Source: Humisphaera sp. (GTDB lineage Bacteria; Planctomycetota; Phycisphaerae; Tepidisphaerales; Tepidisphaeraceae). From it: DNA of 6,394 nucleotides. This document shows positions 1-6,112 of this stretch, one piece after another. The notes under the pieces are model-generated. The model was given only the letters and a program-made list of their open reading frames with translations, searched no databases and was not told the origin of the DNA. Position numbers and translations under genes: made by a program. Location: the NCBI GenBank assembly GCA_025351525.1, contig JANXVV010000153.1:1-6394 (forward strand), read 5' to 3'. The first letter of the stretch is position 1, and each line of letters opens with the position of its first letter.

Positions 1-2
1 AA

Positions 3-740
3 ACTTCGATCCTCATTCCGCCACCGCCGAAGAAGGGCGTCAAGCGCGCCACCCTGCTGGTGCTAGTCATGGCGCTGGCGATCGCCGCCGTCTACTTTTC
101 GCCGGTACGGAAGTGGCTGGGGAACCCGGCACAGGTTCGGCAGGTCGTTCAATCCCTGGGCATCTGGATCTACCCCACCGGCATTCTCACCATCGCGCTG
201 CTCGTCGGTTGCGGCGTGCCGCGGCTGGTGCTCTGCACCCTGGCCGGAATGATGCTCGGGTTCTGGGGCGGATTGCTGCTCGGTGAAATCGGCACGATTC
301 TCGGCTACTACGCGGTGTTCCTTTTCATCCGCTGGGGCGGTAGACCTTGGGCGCTGCACCGCTGGCCGAAGCTCGGCAAGTGGTCGGAGCTGGTCGCCGG
401 GCAGGGCGTCGTCGGCGTCATCCTGCTGCGCCAAATGCCGATCCACGGCACACTGATCAATCTGGGTCTGGGCCTGTCGCGCATCAAGCAGCGCCATTTT
501 TTGATCGGCACCGCGATCGGGCTTGTCCCCGAATCCATCCCCGCCACGCTCGTGGGAACGGGCCTGGTAAAAGGCTCGCCGAAAACGATCGCGGCTTTTC
601 TGGCGGGTGCGGCGGTGATCTTCGCCCTGATCTGGATCGCCTCCGGATACGCGATTCGCGCATTGCGTAAAACGTCGTCCGGTGCCACGTTGCTCGCGGA
701 GGAAGCCGCGCTGACAAACGCCGTGCAATCGTCCGAGTGA
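3..740 (+). CDS. VTT/DedA-type (TVP38/TMEM64 family) membrane protein, 5'-partial
   Basis: Polytopic inner-membrane protein of the VTT (SNARE-associated/DedA/TVP38) superfamily. Bacterial members are linked to membrane homeostasis and lipid-carrier or lipid transport; the substrate of this one cannot be told. The frame is open from the window edge. A basic stretch (PPPPKKGVKR) directly precedes a hydrophobic segment that begins before the first in-frame GTG (60) and ATG (69), so the real start is probably upstream of the window. Family signs are a glycine-rich membrane region (LAGMMLGFWGGLLLGEIG), an aromatic/basic segment YYAVFLFIRW, and the signature RQMPIHGTLINLGLGLS followed by F..GTAIGLVPESIPATLVG, which matches the 'R.xP......aG......F...t..G' VTT core. 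A last transmembrane helix (about AAFLAGAAVIFALIWIASGY) precedes a short charged tail. The stop lies 10 bp before a repeat. The family is confident; the exact role is unknown. Confidence 0.85.
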   Translation, partial: TSILIPPPPKKGVKRATLLVLVMALAIAAVYFSPVRKWLGNPAQVRQVVQSLGIWIYPTGILTIALLVGCGVPRLVLCTLAGMMLGFWGGLLLGEIGTILGYYAVFLFIRWGGRPWALHRWPKLGKWSELVAGQGVVGVILLRQMPIHGTLINLGLGLSRIKQRHFLIGTAIGLVPESIPATLVGTGLVKGSPKTIAAFLAGAAVIFALIWIASGYAIRALRKTSSGATLLAEEAALTNAVQSSE

Positions 741-750
741 CGATGGAAGC

Positions 751-807
751 GCTCAGGCCGAGGGCCGAAGCCGTAGGCGACGCCCCGGGTTCTTCGGGCG
801 GTGTATG
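751..807 (+). repeat. Half copy of the 103-bp palindromic repeat (left arm only)
   Basis: This stretch aligns without gaps to 1158-1214 (offset 407) with 5 mismatches in 57 positions, including a perfect 34-base run at 767-800. It corresponds to the left arm plus half of the loop of the complete palindrome at 1160-1262. Similarity stops almost exactly at the palindrome's centre, and the sequence then becomes the remnant of hicA. The right arm is absent. The element begins 10 bp after the stop of the VTT gene. Such a half element fits a deletion with a breakpoint at the hairpin tip. Confidence 0.85.
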
Positions 808-917
808 TTCATCCGAACAATCCGGGCCCCGTCGTCGTGCCGGCGGGCGGCAAGGAAGGCCAGGATGTGCCGCGGGGCACCTTGAACAGCATACTCCGGC
901 AAGCCGGGTTGAAATGA
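801..917 (+). pseudogene. hicA: hicA toxin remnant, C-terminal half only
   Basis: In the frame ending at the TGA at 915-917, the sequence encodes VHPNNPGPVVVP, then a GGKEG..VP turn, then RGTLNSILRQAGLK. This is the typical C-terminal half of HicA mRNA interferases (beta strands followed by the 'GTL.SIL.QAGL' helix). The N-terminal roughly 25 residues, including the catalytic GSH-type histidine region, are missing, and half of a palindromic repeat stands in their place. An in-frame TAG at 774-776 closes the frame upstream. The only start-like codon is the GTG at 801, inside the repeat, without a convincing ribosome binding site. If translated from there it would give a catalytically dead 38-residue peptide. 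The stop overlaps an ATG of the hicB frame (ATGA, 914-917), the normal overlap of an intact hicAB pair. The identity is confident, as is loss of toxin function. Confidence 0.82.
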
Positions 918-925
918 GGCGAGAT

Positions 926-1150
926 ATGGAATCAGCTCATTCATACGTCTACGTCATCGAGCGCGCTGAAGACGGTTCCTACTGGGCCTACCTTCCCGAC
1001 CTGCCCGGTTGCGCGACTTCCGCAGAATCGCCGGAGCAAGTGGAGCTACAGCTACACGAAGCCGTGGACCTGTATCTCAGTTACTTCCACGAACGCGGCC
1101 TGCCGCCCCCATCACCCCAGGCGCGAGTCGGAACACTCACGGCGGCTTGA
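926..1150 (+). CDS. hicB: HicB-family antitoxin, apparently intact orphan
   Basis: Antitoxin of the HicAB type II system. HicB proteins bind and neutralise the HicA RNase; larger members also repress their own operon. The 74-residue product shows the HicB partial RNase-H-like fold: YVYVIERAEDGSYWAY at residues 7-22, the PDLPGC signature at 24-29, an amphipathic helix (about 35-52, SPEQVELQLHEAVDLYLSYF) and a conserved-looking LPPPSP...V tail. There is no C-terminal HTH or ribbon-helix-helix domain, so this is the short form. The start at 926 was chosen because GAGG (916-919) lies 6 bases upstream. The alternative ATG at 914 overlaps the hicA stop and adds four residues (MRRD). The partner toxin is truncated, so this antitoxin has no visible local target. 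It could counter another HicA elsewhere or be decaying. The family call is strong. Confidence 0.85.
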   Translation: MESAHSYVYVIERAEDGSYWAYLPDLPGCATSAESPEQVELQLHEAVDLYLSYFHERGLPPPSPQARVGTLTAA

Positions 1151-1159
1151 AGAATCCAC

Positions 1160-1262
1160 TCAAGCCGAGGGCGGAAGCCGTAGGCGACGCCCCGGGTTCT
1201 TCGGGCGATGTACGGTCTCGAAGAACCCGGTGCGTCGGTTACGCCTTCCGCCTCCGGCTTGA
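1160..1262. repeat. 103-bp imperfect palindrome (REP/MITE-like hairpin), complete copy
   Basis: Two 44-base arms, 1160-1203 and 1219-1262, are reverse complements at 38 of 44 positions around a 15-base loop (1204-1218). The outer ends are TCAAGCC and GGCTTGA. The element starts 9 bp after the hicB stop and ends just before the GT2 promoter region. It has no coding capacity of its own; apparent reading frames across it come from the GC-rich arms. The left arm is shared with 751-807, which makes it a repeat family rather than a single terminator. There is no T-tract after the hairpin, so intrinsic termination is doubtful, though a transcript would fold strongly. Confidence 0.88.
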
Positions 1263-1268
1263 ATAGCA

Positions 1269-1296
1269 TTGAACCTTACGGCCAAAGTTCTATAGT
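1269..1296 (+). promoter_or_regulatory. Candidate sigma70-type promoter of the GT2 gene (possibly leaderless)
   Basis: A -35-like TTGAAC (1269-1274) is separated by 16 bases from a -10-like TATAGT (1291-1296). The -35 matches TTGACA at 4 of 6 and the -10 matches TATAAT at 5 of 6. Transcription would start near 1303, at or next to the ATG at 1304. No purine-rich Shine-Dalgarno sequence precedes that ATG; the upstream bases are CCTCCGA. The arrangement suits a leaderless transcript. The motif could be chance. Confidence 0.4.
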
Positions 1297-1303
1297 CCTC
1301 CGA

Positions 1304-2062
1304 ATGACACCATCCGCCGCCGCGTCCCCGCTGCTTTCCATCTGTATCCCGATCTACAACGAGCGAGAAAATATCCCGCTACTTCACAAGGCGATTGTTG
1401 ACGTGGTCGAGCCGCGCGGGATCGCGGCGGAGATTATTCTCGTCGACGATGGCAGCACGGACAGCTCGTGGGAAGCCATCGAGACGGCGGTGAAGTCAGA
1501 CGCGCGCGTGCGGGGTTTGAAATTCAAATTTAACTGCGGTGAGACCGCCGCCAGCGATGCGGGGTTGCGGGCGGCGCGGGGCAGATATGTCATGACGATG
1601 GACGCCGACCTGCAGAATGATCCGCGGGATATTCCCGCGTTTCTCGCAGCGCTCGACACCGGCGTCGATTGCGTCTGCGGTTCGCGCGTCAAAACGCGCG
1701 GGCAGGGGGACAGCTTCGTCAAAGTCGCCTCCAGCCGCACTGCCAACTGGGTCCGCAATAAACTTTCCGATGAAAATATCTCCGATGCCGGCTGCACCTA
1801 CCGCGCCTTCAAGCGCGAGTGCGTCGCCAAGCTCAAACTCTATCGCGGCCTGCACCGCTTCATCCCCACGCTGCTCAAAATGGAGGGATTCACCGTCACC
1901 GAAATCCCCGTCACCAACAATCCCCGACTGCACGGTGAAAGCAAATATGGCGTGTGGAACCGCCTCTTCAAAAGCTTCCGCGATCTGCTGGCGATCCGGT
2001 GGATGAAAACGCGGCTGCTAGGGTATGAGGTCGGGACTGAGATAGGGAAAAAAGGTGAATGA
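1304..2062 (+). CDS. GT2 glycosyltransferase, DPM1/polyprenyl-phosphate sugar synthase-like
   Basis: Predicted cytoplasmic or membrane-associated GT-A enzyme that transfers a sugar from a nucleotide sugar, probably to polyprenyl phosphate. The 252-residue product shows the GT2 N-terminus LSICIPIYNERENIP (11-25), the nucleotide-binding IILVDDGSTDSSW (44-56), N.GETAASDAGL (77-88), the metal-binding MDADLQNDP (99-107) and GSR (126-128). It also has the C-terminal signature of the DPM1/GtrB/ArnC group: DAGCTYRAF (161-169), LHRFIP (183-188), and PRLHGESKYG followed by NRLFKSFRDLLAIRWM. Unlike GtrB or ArnC it has no C-terminal transmembrane pair, so it resembles the single-domain DPM1 form. The ATG at 1304 was chosen because the family domain begins right after it and the frame further upstream only crosses the palindrome. 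The sugar is undetermined (mannose or glucose likely). It may supply the lipid-linked donor for the tandem GT87 protein downstream. Confidence 0.85.
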   Translation: MTPSAAASPLLSICIPIYNERENIPLLHKAIVDVVEPRGIAAEIILVDDGSTDSSWEAIETAVKSDARVRGLKFKFNCGETAASDAGLRAARGRYVMTMDADLQNDPRDIPAFLAALDTGVDCVCGSRVKTRGQGDSFVKVASSRTANWVRNKLSDENISDAGCTYRAFKRECVAKLKLYRGLHRFIPTLLKMEGFTVTEIPVTNNPRLHGESKYGVWNRLFKSFRDLLAIRWMKTRLLGYEVGTEIGKKGE

Positions 2063-2085
2063 CGAACAAGGCGTTTTGAAAAGCA

Positions 2086-2152
2086 GGTGGCACGGGCGTC
2101 TCGCCCGCGCTTTTTGGCCGAAGAAATGCACGGGCGAGACGCCCATGCCACC
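2086..2152. repeat. 67-bp palindromic intergenic repeat (GCACGGGCGTCTCGCCCG type)
   Basis: Arms 2086-2110 and 2128-2152 are reverse complements at 23 of 25 positions, with a 17-base spacer. Each arm is itself partly self-complementary (CGGGCG..CGCCCG), so a cruciform or clover-like fold is possible. It lies between two convergent genes, GT2 ending at 2062 and ATP-grasp ending at 2212, and could serve both as a transcription barrier. There is no long T-tract. Its sequence is unrelated to the 103-bp palindrome at 1160-1262. I recognise this type as a dispersed repeat in many planctomycete and verrucomicrobial genomes, from memory and not from a search. Confidence 0.85.
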
Positions 2153-2211
2153 TTACTTAAACCACCCACAATGAATGACGCGACAAGATGTCTTTTGCGG
2201 ACGTGTCGGAA

Positions 2212-3342
2212 TTATTGCAGCGTCAATGTCTTTTCCGCATTGCACGACCGATCGTGTTTCAGTCGCCAGGTGAAATCGGCCAGATGGCCGCAGACCCATT
2301 TCACCCAGGCTTCCGGAACCGGCGTGGTGCCGGGACGGCATTCGGGGTCCATGTCGCATTGGTCGTTGATGTAATCGATCAGCACGAATCGATCGGGACC
2401 ATTGGCTGAAGTGATGGCGATTTCCGTCGAGAAAAAATCAATGCCCGAGGCGGCGGCCACGCGGTCGATCAAATCGACGGCGGGCAGCAGATCGTAATGC
2501 TGCAAATCCGCCCAGGTGAGCAATTCGTAGCGATCCTCGCCGTTTTCCTTGCACCACCACATGAGCGAGCGATGACCGAGCAGATGGTAGCCGCGCAGGT
2601 AGGCGGGGCGATTTCCGCAGCGGGTCCAGGAGATCATCTTTTGAACGAGCCAGTCATCGTCGCGATTGAAATCGCGGGCCTTGGCGATTTCAGCCCGTGT
2701 CGGTTCGACCCCGACGACCACGCCGCGATTGGCGAAGCCGGCGGAGGGTTTGATCACGCAGCGGTCATCGATCATCGCGCGCTCGGCCTCGGTCAACTCG
2801 CGGTCGGGGGAACCTTTGGGAAGGATGATCGAAGGGGGCAACGGCAGCCCGGCTTGTTCGAGCCGTTGGTGCGATGAGGCTTTGTGCGTCCACGTCGTGA
2901 GGTCCGCCGGATGATCGATGACATAAACCCCGCGCGCGGCGGCGGCGATTGCCAGATCATTGAATCGTGGGTGGGTGCTTGAGGCCAGGTCCAGATACAC
3001 ATGCGGTTGGAGCCAGCCGCGCTCAATTTGTTGAACCACCAGGTTAACGTTGGATTGATTCACCGGCAGAATGCTGAGGCCGTAAGGGGCCATGGCTTCT
3101 TGAAACAGTTCGACGAGTCGGGAGTTCGGGCTGAGATAATCCAGGCCGAACATAAAGTCGACATGGGTTTTTCGCGGCGACGCTTTCGGTGGCCGAAGAA
3201 TCCACGGCGAGTTATCGGGCCTGCCGATGAGTTTTTTGACGCGACGCGCAATTTTCGCCCCGACGCTTCGCACGCCGTGCCATTGTGAAAGTGCGGGTGG
3301 ATGCGGTCGGGAGAGGCCGAGGCTGTTCTGCGGGTTCTTCAT
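2212..3342 (-). CDS. ATP-grasp fold protein of unknown function
   Basis: Likely an ATP-dependent carboxylate-amine (or similar) ligase; the substrates are unknown. The 376-residue product has a basic, low-complexity N-terminus (1-58) and a pre-ATP-grasp-like alpha/beta domain (about 59-150, from THVDFMFGLDYLS to VYVIDHPADL). The ATP-grasp part follows: HKASSHQRLEQAGLPLPPS (153-171), resembling the 'dK..t...L...glPvP' element; a nucleotide-binding lysine in CVIKPSAGFANRGVVVG (195-211); the hinge-like WLVQKM (231-236); and a C-terminal metal-site-like stretch with E307 and LIDYINDQCDMDP (321-333), where D323 and N326 would take the acidic/Asn positions. The best-defined family is ATP-grasp of the RimK/glutathione-synthetase-like kind, but no named subfamily is recognised. 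The start ATG has only a weak GGAAA-like ribosome site. The gene is convergent with GT2 and divergent from the tandem GT87 gene, 79 bp apart. Confidence 0.75.
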   Translation of the reverse strand: MKNPQNSLGLSRPHPPALSQWHGVRSVGAKIARRVKKLIGRPDNSPWILRPPKASPRKTHVDFMFGLDYLSPNSRLVELFQEAMAPYGLSILPVNQSNVNLVVQQIERGWLQPHVYLDLASSTHPRFNDLAIAAAARGVYVIDHPADLTTWTHKASSHQRLEQAGLPLPPSIILPKGSPDRELTEAERAMIDDRCVIKPSAGFANRGVVVGVEPTRAEIAKARDFNRDDDWLVQKMISWTRCGNRPAYLRGYHLLGHRSLMWWCKENGEDRYELLTWADLQHYDLLPAVDLIDRVAAASGIDFFSTEIAITSANGPDRFVLIDYINDQCDMDPECRPGTTPVPEAWVKWVCGHLADFTWRLKHDRSCNAEKTLTLQ

Positions 3343-3421
3343 GAGGTTTCCGAAAGACTCCTATCGACCAATCCCGTATAACGGTCCAATCGGCTTTCCT
3401 TCGAATGGGGTTCAGAGGACG
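3343..3421. promoter_or_regulatory. Divergent intergenic region between the ATP-grasp and tandem GT87 genes
   Basis: These 79 bp must hold the start signals of both divergent genes. The clearest motif is TATAAC at 3377-3382 on the + strand, whose near-palindromic context GTATAAC/GTTATAC gives a -10-like TTATAC on the minus strand. No good -35 is seen on either strand. AGAGGA at 3414-3419 is the likely ribosome binding site for the ATG at 3422, although the spacing is short. No operator is recognised. Confidence 0.3.
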
Positions 3422-6112
3422 ATGTTGGATGCGATGGATCTCCACACTTTAAACACGCCGGGTGCCGTCACATGGTCGATTGCCCGCTTCAACCGCGCCT
3501 GTTACGCAGTCGCGCTGCTGTGGCTCGGCGGGGCGCTGGCGCTCAGCTTCCATTTCTCACCGGCGGAAATCCACGGCCACGAATACCACGATTTCAGCCA
3601 ATTCTACATGGGTGGACTCATCGCGAAACATGCGGCGTGGGAGGCGCTCTACCCGATTCCGCACGCCGATAGCCTCAACAGTCCGGGCGAAGGGGAAGAT
3701 TCCGACGTGCGACCCGCTTACGGAGTGCTGGCGGAACGGGCGGGGGTGCCGGAACAATCCTCGCGATACATTCAACCGCCGCCTTTTGCGTTGATGTTGG
3801 AACCGATCGCGCTCCTGAGATATGGGCTTGCGAAAAAGGCGTGGAACCTGTTCATGGTTTTGTGCGCCTGGGGCGTGGCGATCATGGCGGGGCGGTCGTA
3901 TGAATGCGCCGCTCGCCGACGTTCACCGGTGGCGGGGATGGTGGCGTTGGGCGTTGCGGTGTCGCCTTTAATGTTGGAGACGTTGCGGTTGATGAATGTG
4001 ACTCCGCTGATCGCACTGCTGATCGGTCTGTCGACGTTCGATCTGTTCCGCAAGGACGGCAAAGGCGGTGCGCCGGCCCTGGTGATCGGCGCGGCGACGA
4101 AATACGCGACCGCGATTCTGCTCCCGTTGTACATCGTCATGCGGAAATGGCGGGCGATCGGAATGATGTTGGTGTGGACGCTCGTGATTCTGGGGCTGTC
4201 GCTCTGGGTGATGAAGACCGGGCCGTTCGCGGTTTTTTTCAGAGAGATGGTTCCAACGCTGGTTCGCACGCACACGGATTCATGGAATCGTTCGCTGTTC
4301 GCGTTGTTGATGCACGCGTCCGGGCCGCATGGGCAGATCAAACCGCTGGCGGGGGGATGGCTACTTGCGGGCCGTGCGATGCAGGTTGGATCGCTGCTGA
4401 TCATCCTGACGATTTTTTTCACGCGGAGGCAGGCGTTCTGGTTGGATCGGGCGCATGTCTTTGCCGGGGCTGCGGCGTTGGTGAGCTGGTTTCTCATCTT
4501 CTCTCCGATACTCTGGGATCAGTACTTCGTCTACCTCGTGCCATTCTGGGGATGGATGATTTGGGAGGCGCGCCGATCGATGTTTCAGCGCATCCTGATC
4601 GGGTTCGTGCTTCTGTATCAATGCCTGCCTGATGTCGTGCTCGATCTGAAACTTCCCTCGCGTTTTTCACTGAGCGGGGAGCGAATGACGCTCGCGGGCC
4701 CGTACGAATGTTTCATGCTGCTGACGGCGATCGCGATTCTCTGCATTGCCGTCGCGCGTTTATTGCGTCCGGTCGTGCGGCCGCATTCCGATCCGCAGGA
4801 ACGCCGCACTACATTTACGTTCAGGCTTAATCTCGGAACGATTCAATTCAACCGCGCCTGCGCTATTTTGGCGGCATTGTGGTTGATGGCCGCCACCCCG
4901 GTCAGTCTGCGTCTATGGCCGAGCGGTGAAGGTGATTTCCCACAATTCTACATGGGCGGGGTGATGGCGCGGCTTCATGCGTGGGACTCTCTCTACCCGA
5001 TCCCCAGTCCCGGCAGTCATAACAATGCGGGAATGGAGACCGATTCGGCGATGCGTCCCCGCTATGCCGCCGAGGCGGAAAAGCGCGGGGTGGGGGATCG
5101 GCTGCGATTCATCCAACCGCCGCCCGTCACTCTGCTGCTGATGCCGATGGGGTATCTGAACTATCATCGCGCGTTTGAATTGTGGACGCTCATGCTGGTG
5201 ATCTGCGCCTGGGGCGTCGCTTGGCTGGCGGGGAAATTCCATGAGATTCTTCACGGGACACTGACAAAAGCTTCGGGCCTGCTCATGCTGTTCGTTGCCT
5301 GTTCACCTTTGATGCTGCACGCGATTTGCGTCGCCAACATGACCGTGCCGGTGGCACTGCTGACCGGCATTGCGATTTTACAACTGGTCCGGCGAAAAGA
5401 CCCTTCTGCCGCCCTTGCCATTGTCCTTGGCATCGTCACCAAATACGTCACAATTGCCCTCCTTCCGCTCGCTTTTGTCATGCGGCGATGGAACCTGCTG
5501 ATCGAGTCTCTGTTGTTCGCATCGCTTTTGGGCATCGGCACCTTAGCGGTGATGAAGGCGGAGCCGTTCGAAATCTACCAGCACGAAATCGCTCCTACGT
5601 TGACTCGTGCGCATGACATCACGACTAATCAGTCGATCACCGCGTTCCTTCTTCGAGCCACCCATCGCGAGGTGCTTCCCAAATCAATCCAACTGGCAGT
5701 GTTGGGGGTTGAAGGAATCACGCTGATATGCCTGTTATGGCTGTTATTACGACAGTCTCCCGAGCGATGGAAGCAACCCGCGAATGTGTTTGCCGCCGCG
5801 ATGGCGCTGCTGACGTTTTTGCTGATCTTCTCGCCGATCTTCTGGGAGCACTATCCGGTCTATCTCTGCCCGCTCTGGGGATGGTTGCTCTGGGAAGCAC
5901 GTCATTCACGCGGCATGGCGATCGGGGCGCTTCTCGCAGTGGGGTTGACCTATATCCCCTTCACGGCATGGCTCGATTTGCGTGAGCCGTACAACACGCA
6001 CATCCTTCCGTCAGCGATCATCATGTTTGGTTTGGCGGTCTTTAAATTGAGCGGAAAATGCCCGCAATCGATTAAGAATGAGAAGGTGTTGACAACCTCC
6101 ACAATTCCGTAG
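3422..6112 (+). CDS. Tandem-duplicated GT87/DUF2029-type polytopic glycosyltransferase (two full units in one polypeptide)
   Basis: An 896-residue inner-membrane protein built of two homologous units of about 440 residues, each the usual length of a whole GT87/DUF2029 protein. GT87 enzymes are GT-C glycosyltransferases (for example mycobacterial PimE) that use polyprenyl-phosphate mannose on the outer membrane face. Matching motifs in copy 1 and copy 2 are FNRAC (23 and 476), DFxQFYMGG (57-65 and 505-513, with the loop Asp a candidate catalytic residue), LYPIP, R(Y/F)IQPPP (115-121 and 562-568), CAWGVA, TKY..A/I.LLP (226 and 673), PF......PTL.R.H with N.S, and LIFSPI.W..Y.VYL.P.WGW..WEAR. Each unit has roughly 10-12 hydrophobic segments. 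A hydrophilic linker rich in Arg and Pro (about 444-475) joins them, and the frame crosses it without a stop. The ATG at 3422 follows AGAGGA; the ATG at 3434 is an alternative. Frames further upstream overlap the divergent ATP-grasp gene and are unlikely to be used. The sugar and acceptor are unknown. The duplication is clear; the GT87 assignment is fairly confident. Confidence 0.82.
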   Translation: MLDAMDLHTLNTPGAVTWSIARFNRACYAVALLWLGGALALSFHFSPAEIHGHEYHDFSQFYMGGLIAKHAAWEALYPIPHADSLNSPGEGEDSDVRPAYGVLAERAGVPEQSSRYIQPPPFALMLEPIALLRYGLAKKAWNLFMVLCAWGVAIMAGRSYECAARRRSPVAGMVALGVAVSPLMLETLRLMNVTPLIALLIGLSTFDLFRKDGKGGAPALVIGAATKYATAILLPLYIVMRKWRAIGMMLVWTLVILGLSLWVMKTGPFAVFFREMVPTLVRTHTDSWNRSLFALLMHASGPHGQIKPLAGGWLLAGRAMQVGSLLIILTIFFTRRQAFWLDRAHVFAGAAALVSWFLIFSPILWDQYFVYLVPFWGWMIWEARRSMFQRILIGFVLLYQCLPDVVLDLKLPSRFSLSGERMTLAGPYECFMLLTAIAILCIAVARLLRPVVRPHSDPQERRTTFTFRLNLGTIQFNRACAILAALWLMAATPVSLRLWPSGEGDFPQFYMGGVMARLHAWDSLYPIPSPGSHNNAGMETDSAMRPRYAAEAEKRGVGDRLRFIQPPPVTLLLMPMGYLNYHRAFELWTLMLVICAWGVAWLAGKFHEILHGTLTKASGLLMLFVACSPLMLHAICVANMTVPVALLTGIAILQLVRRKDPSAALAIVLGIVTKYVTIALLPLAFVMRRWNLLIESLLFASLLGIGTLAVMKAEPFEIYQHEIAPTLTRAHDITTNQSITAFLLRATHREVLPKSIQLAVLGVEGITLICLLWLLLRQSPERWKQPANVFAAAMALLTFLLIFSPIFWEHYPVYLCPLWGWLLWEARHSRGMAIGALLAVGLTYIPFTAWLDLREPYNTHILPSAIIMFGLAVFKLSGKCPQSIKNEKVLTTSTIP

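Noticed and set aside
63..728. A 221-residue minus-strand frame opposite the VTT gene
   Set aside because: It is a Gln/Arg/Asp-rich shadow with no domain. The + strand has the VTT signature and membrane helices.
737..1150. A 137-residue frame starting with a GTG that overlaps the VTT stop and runs into HicB
   Set aside because: Its first 60 codons cross the palindromic half repeat and the hicA remnant in the wrong frame. Only the part from 914/926 looks like protein, with a ribosome site before 926.
1208..1303. N-terminal extension of the GT2 frame back to an ATG at 1208
   Set aside because: The extension consists of the palindrome's loop and right arm. GT2 homology begins just after the ATG at 1304.
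2497..2877. A 126-residue + strand frame opposite the ATP-grasp gene
   Set aside because: It mirrors the ATP-grasp codons, and no independent motif is seen.
3227..3421. N-terminal extension of the tandem GT87 frame back to 3227
   Set aside because: It overlaps the divergent ATP-grasp coding region, is Arg/Cys/Pro-rich without a signal or membrane segment, and the ATG at 3422 has an AGAGGA upstream.
3772..4497. A 241-residue minus-strand frame inside the tandem GT87 gene
   Set aside because: It is a composition-driven shadow: the sense strand has clear transmembrane segments and duplicated motifs, while the antisense product resembles nothing.
3904..4632. A 242-residue + strand frame overlapping the first GT87 unit
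   Set aside because: It is out of frame with the conserved motifs, Asp/Gly/Arg-rich low-complexity, and typical of a GC-rich shadow frame.
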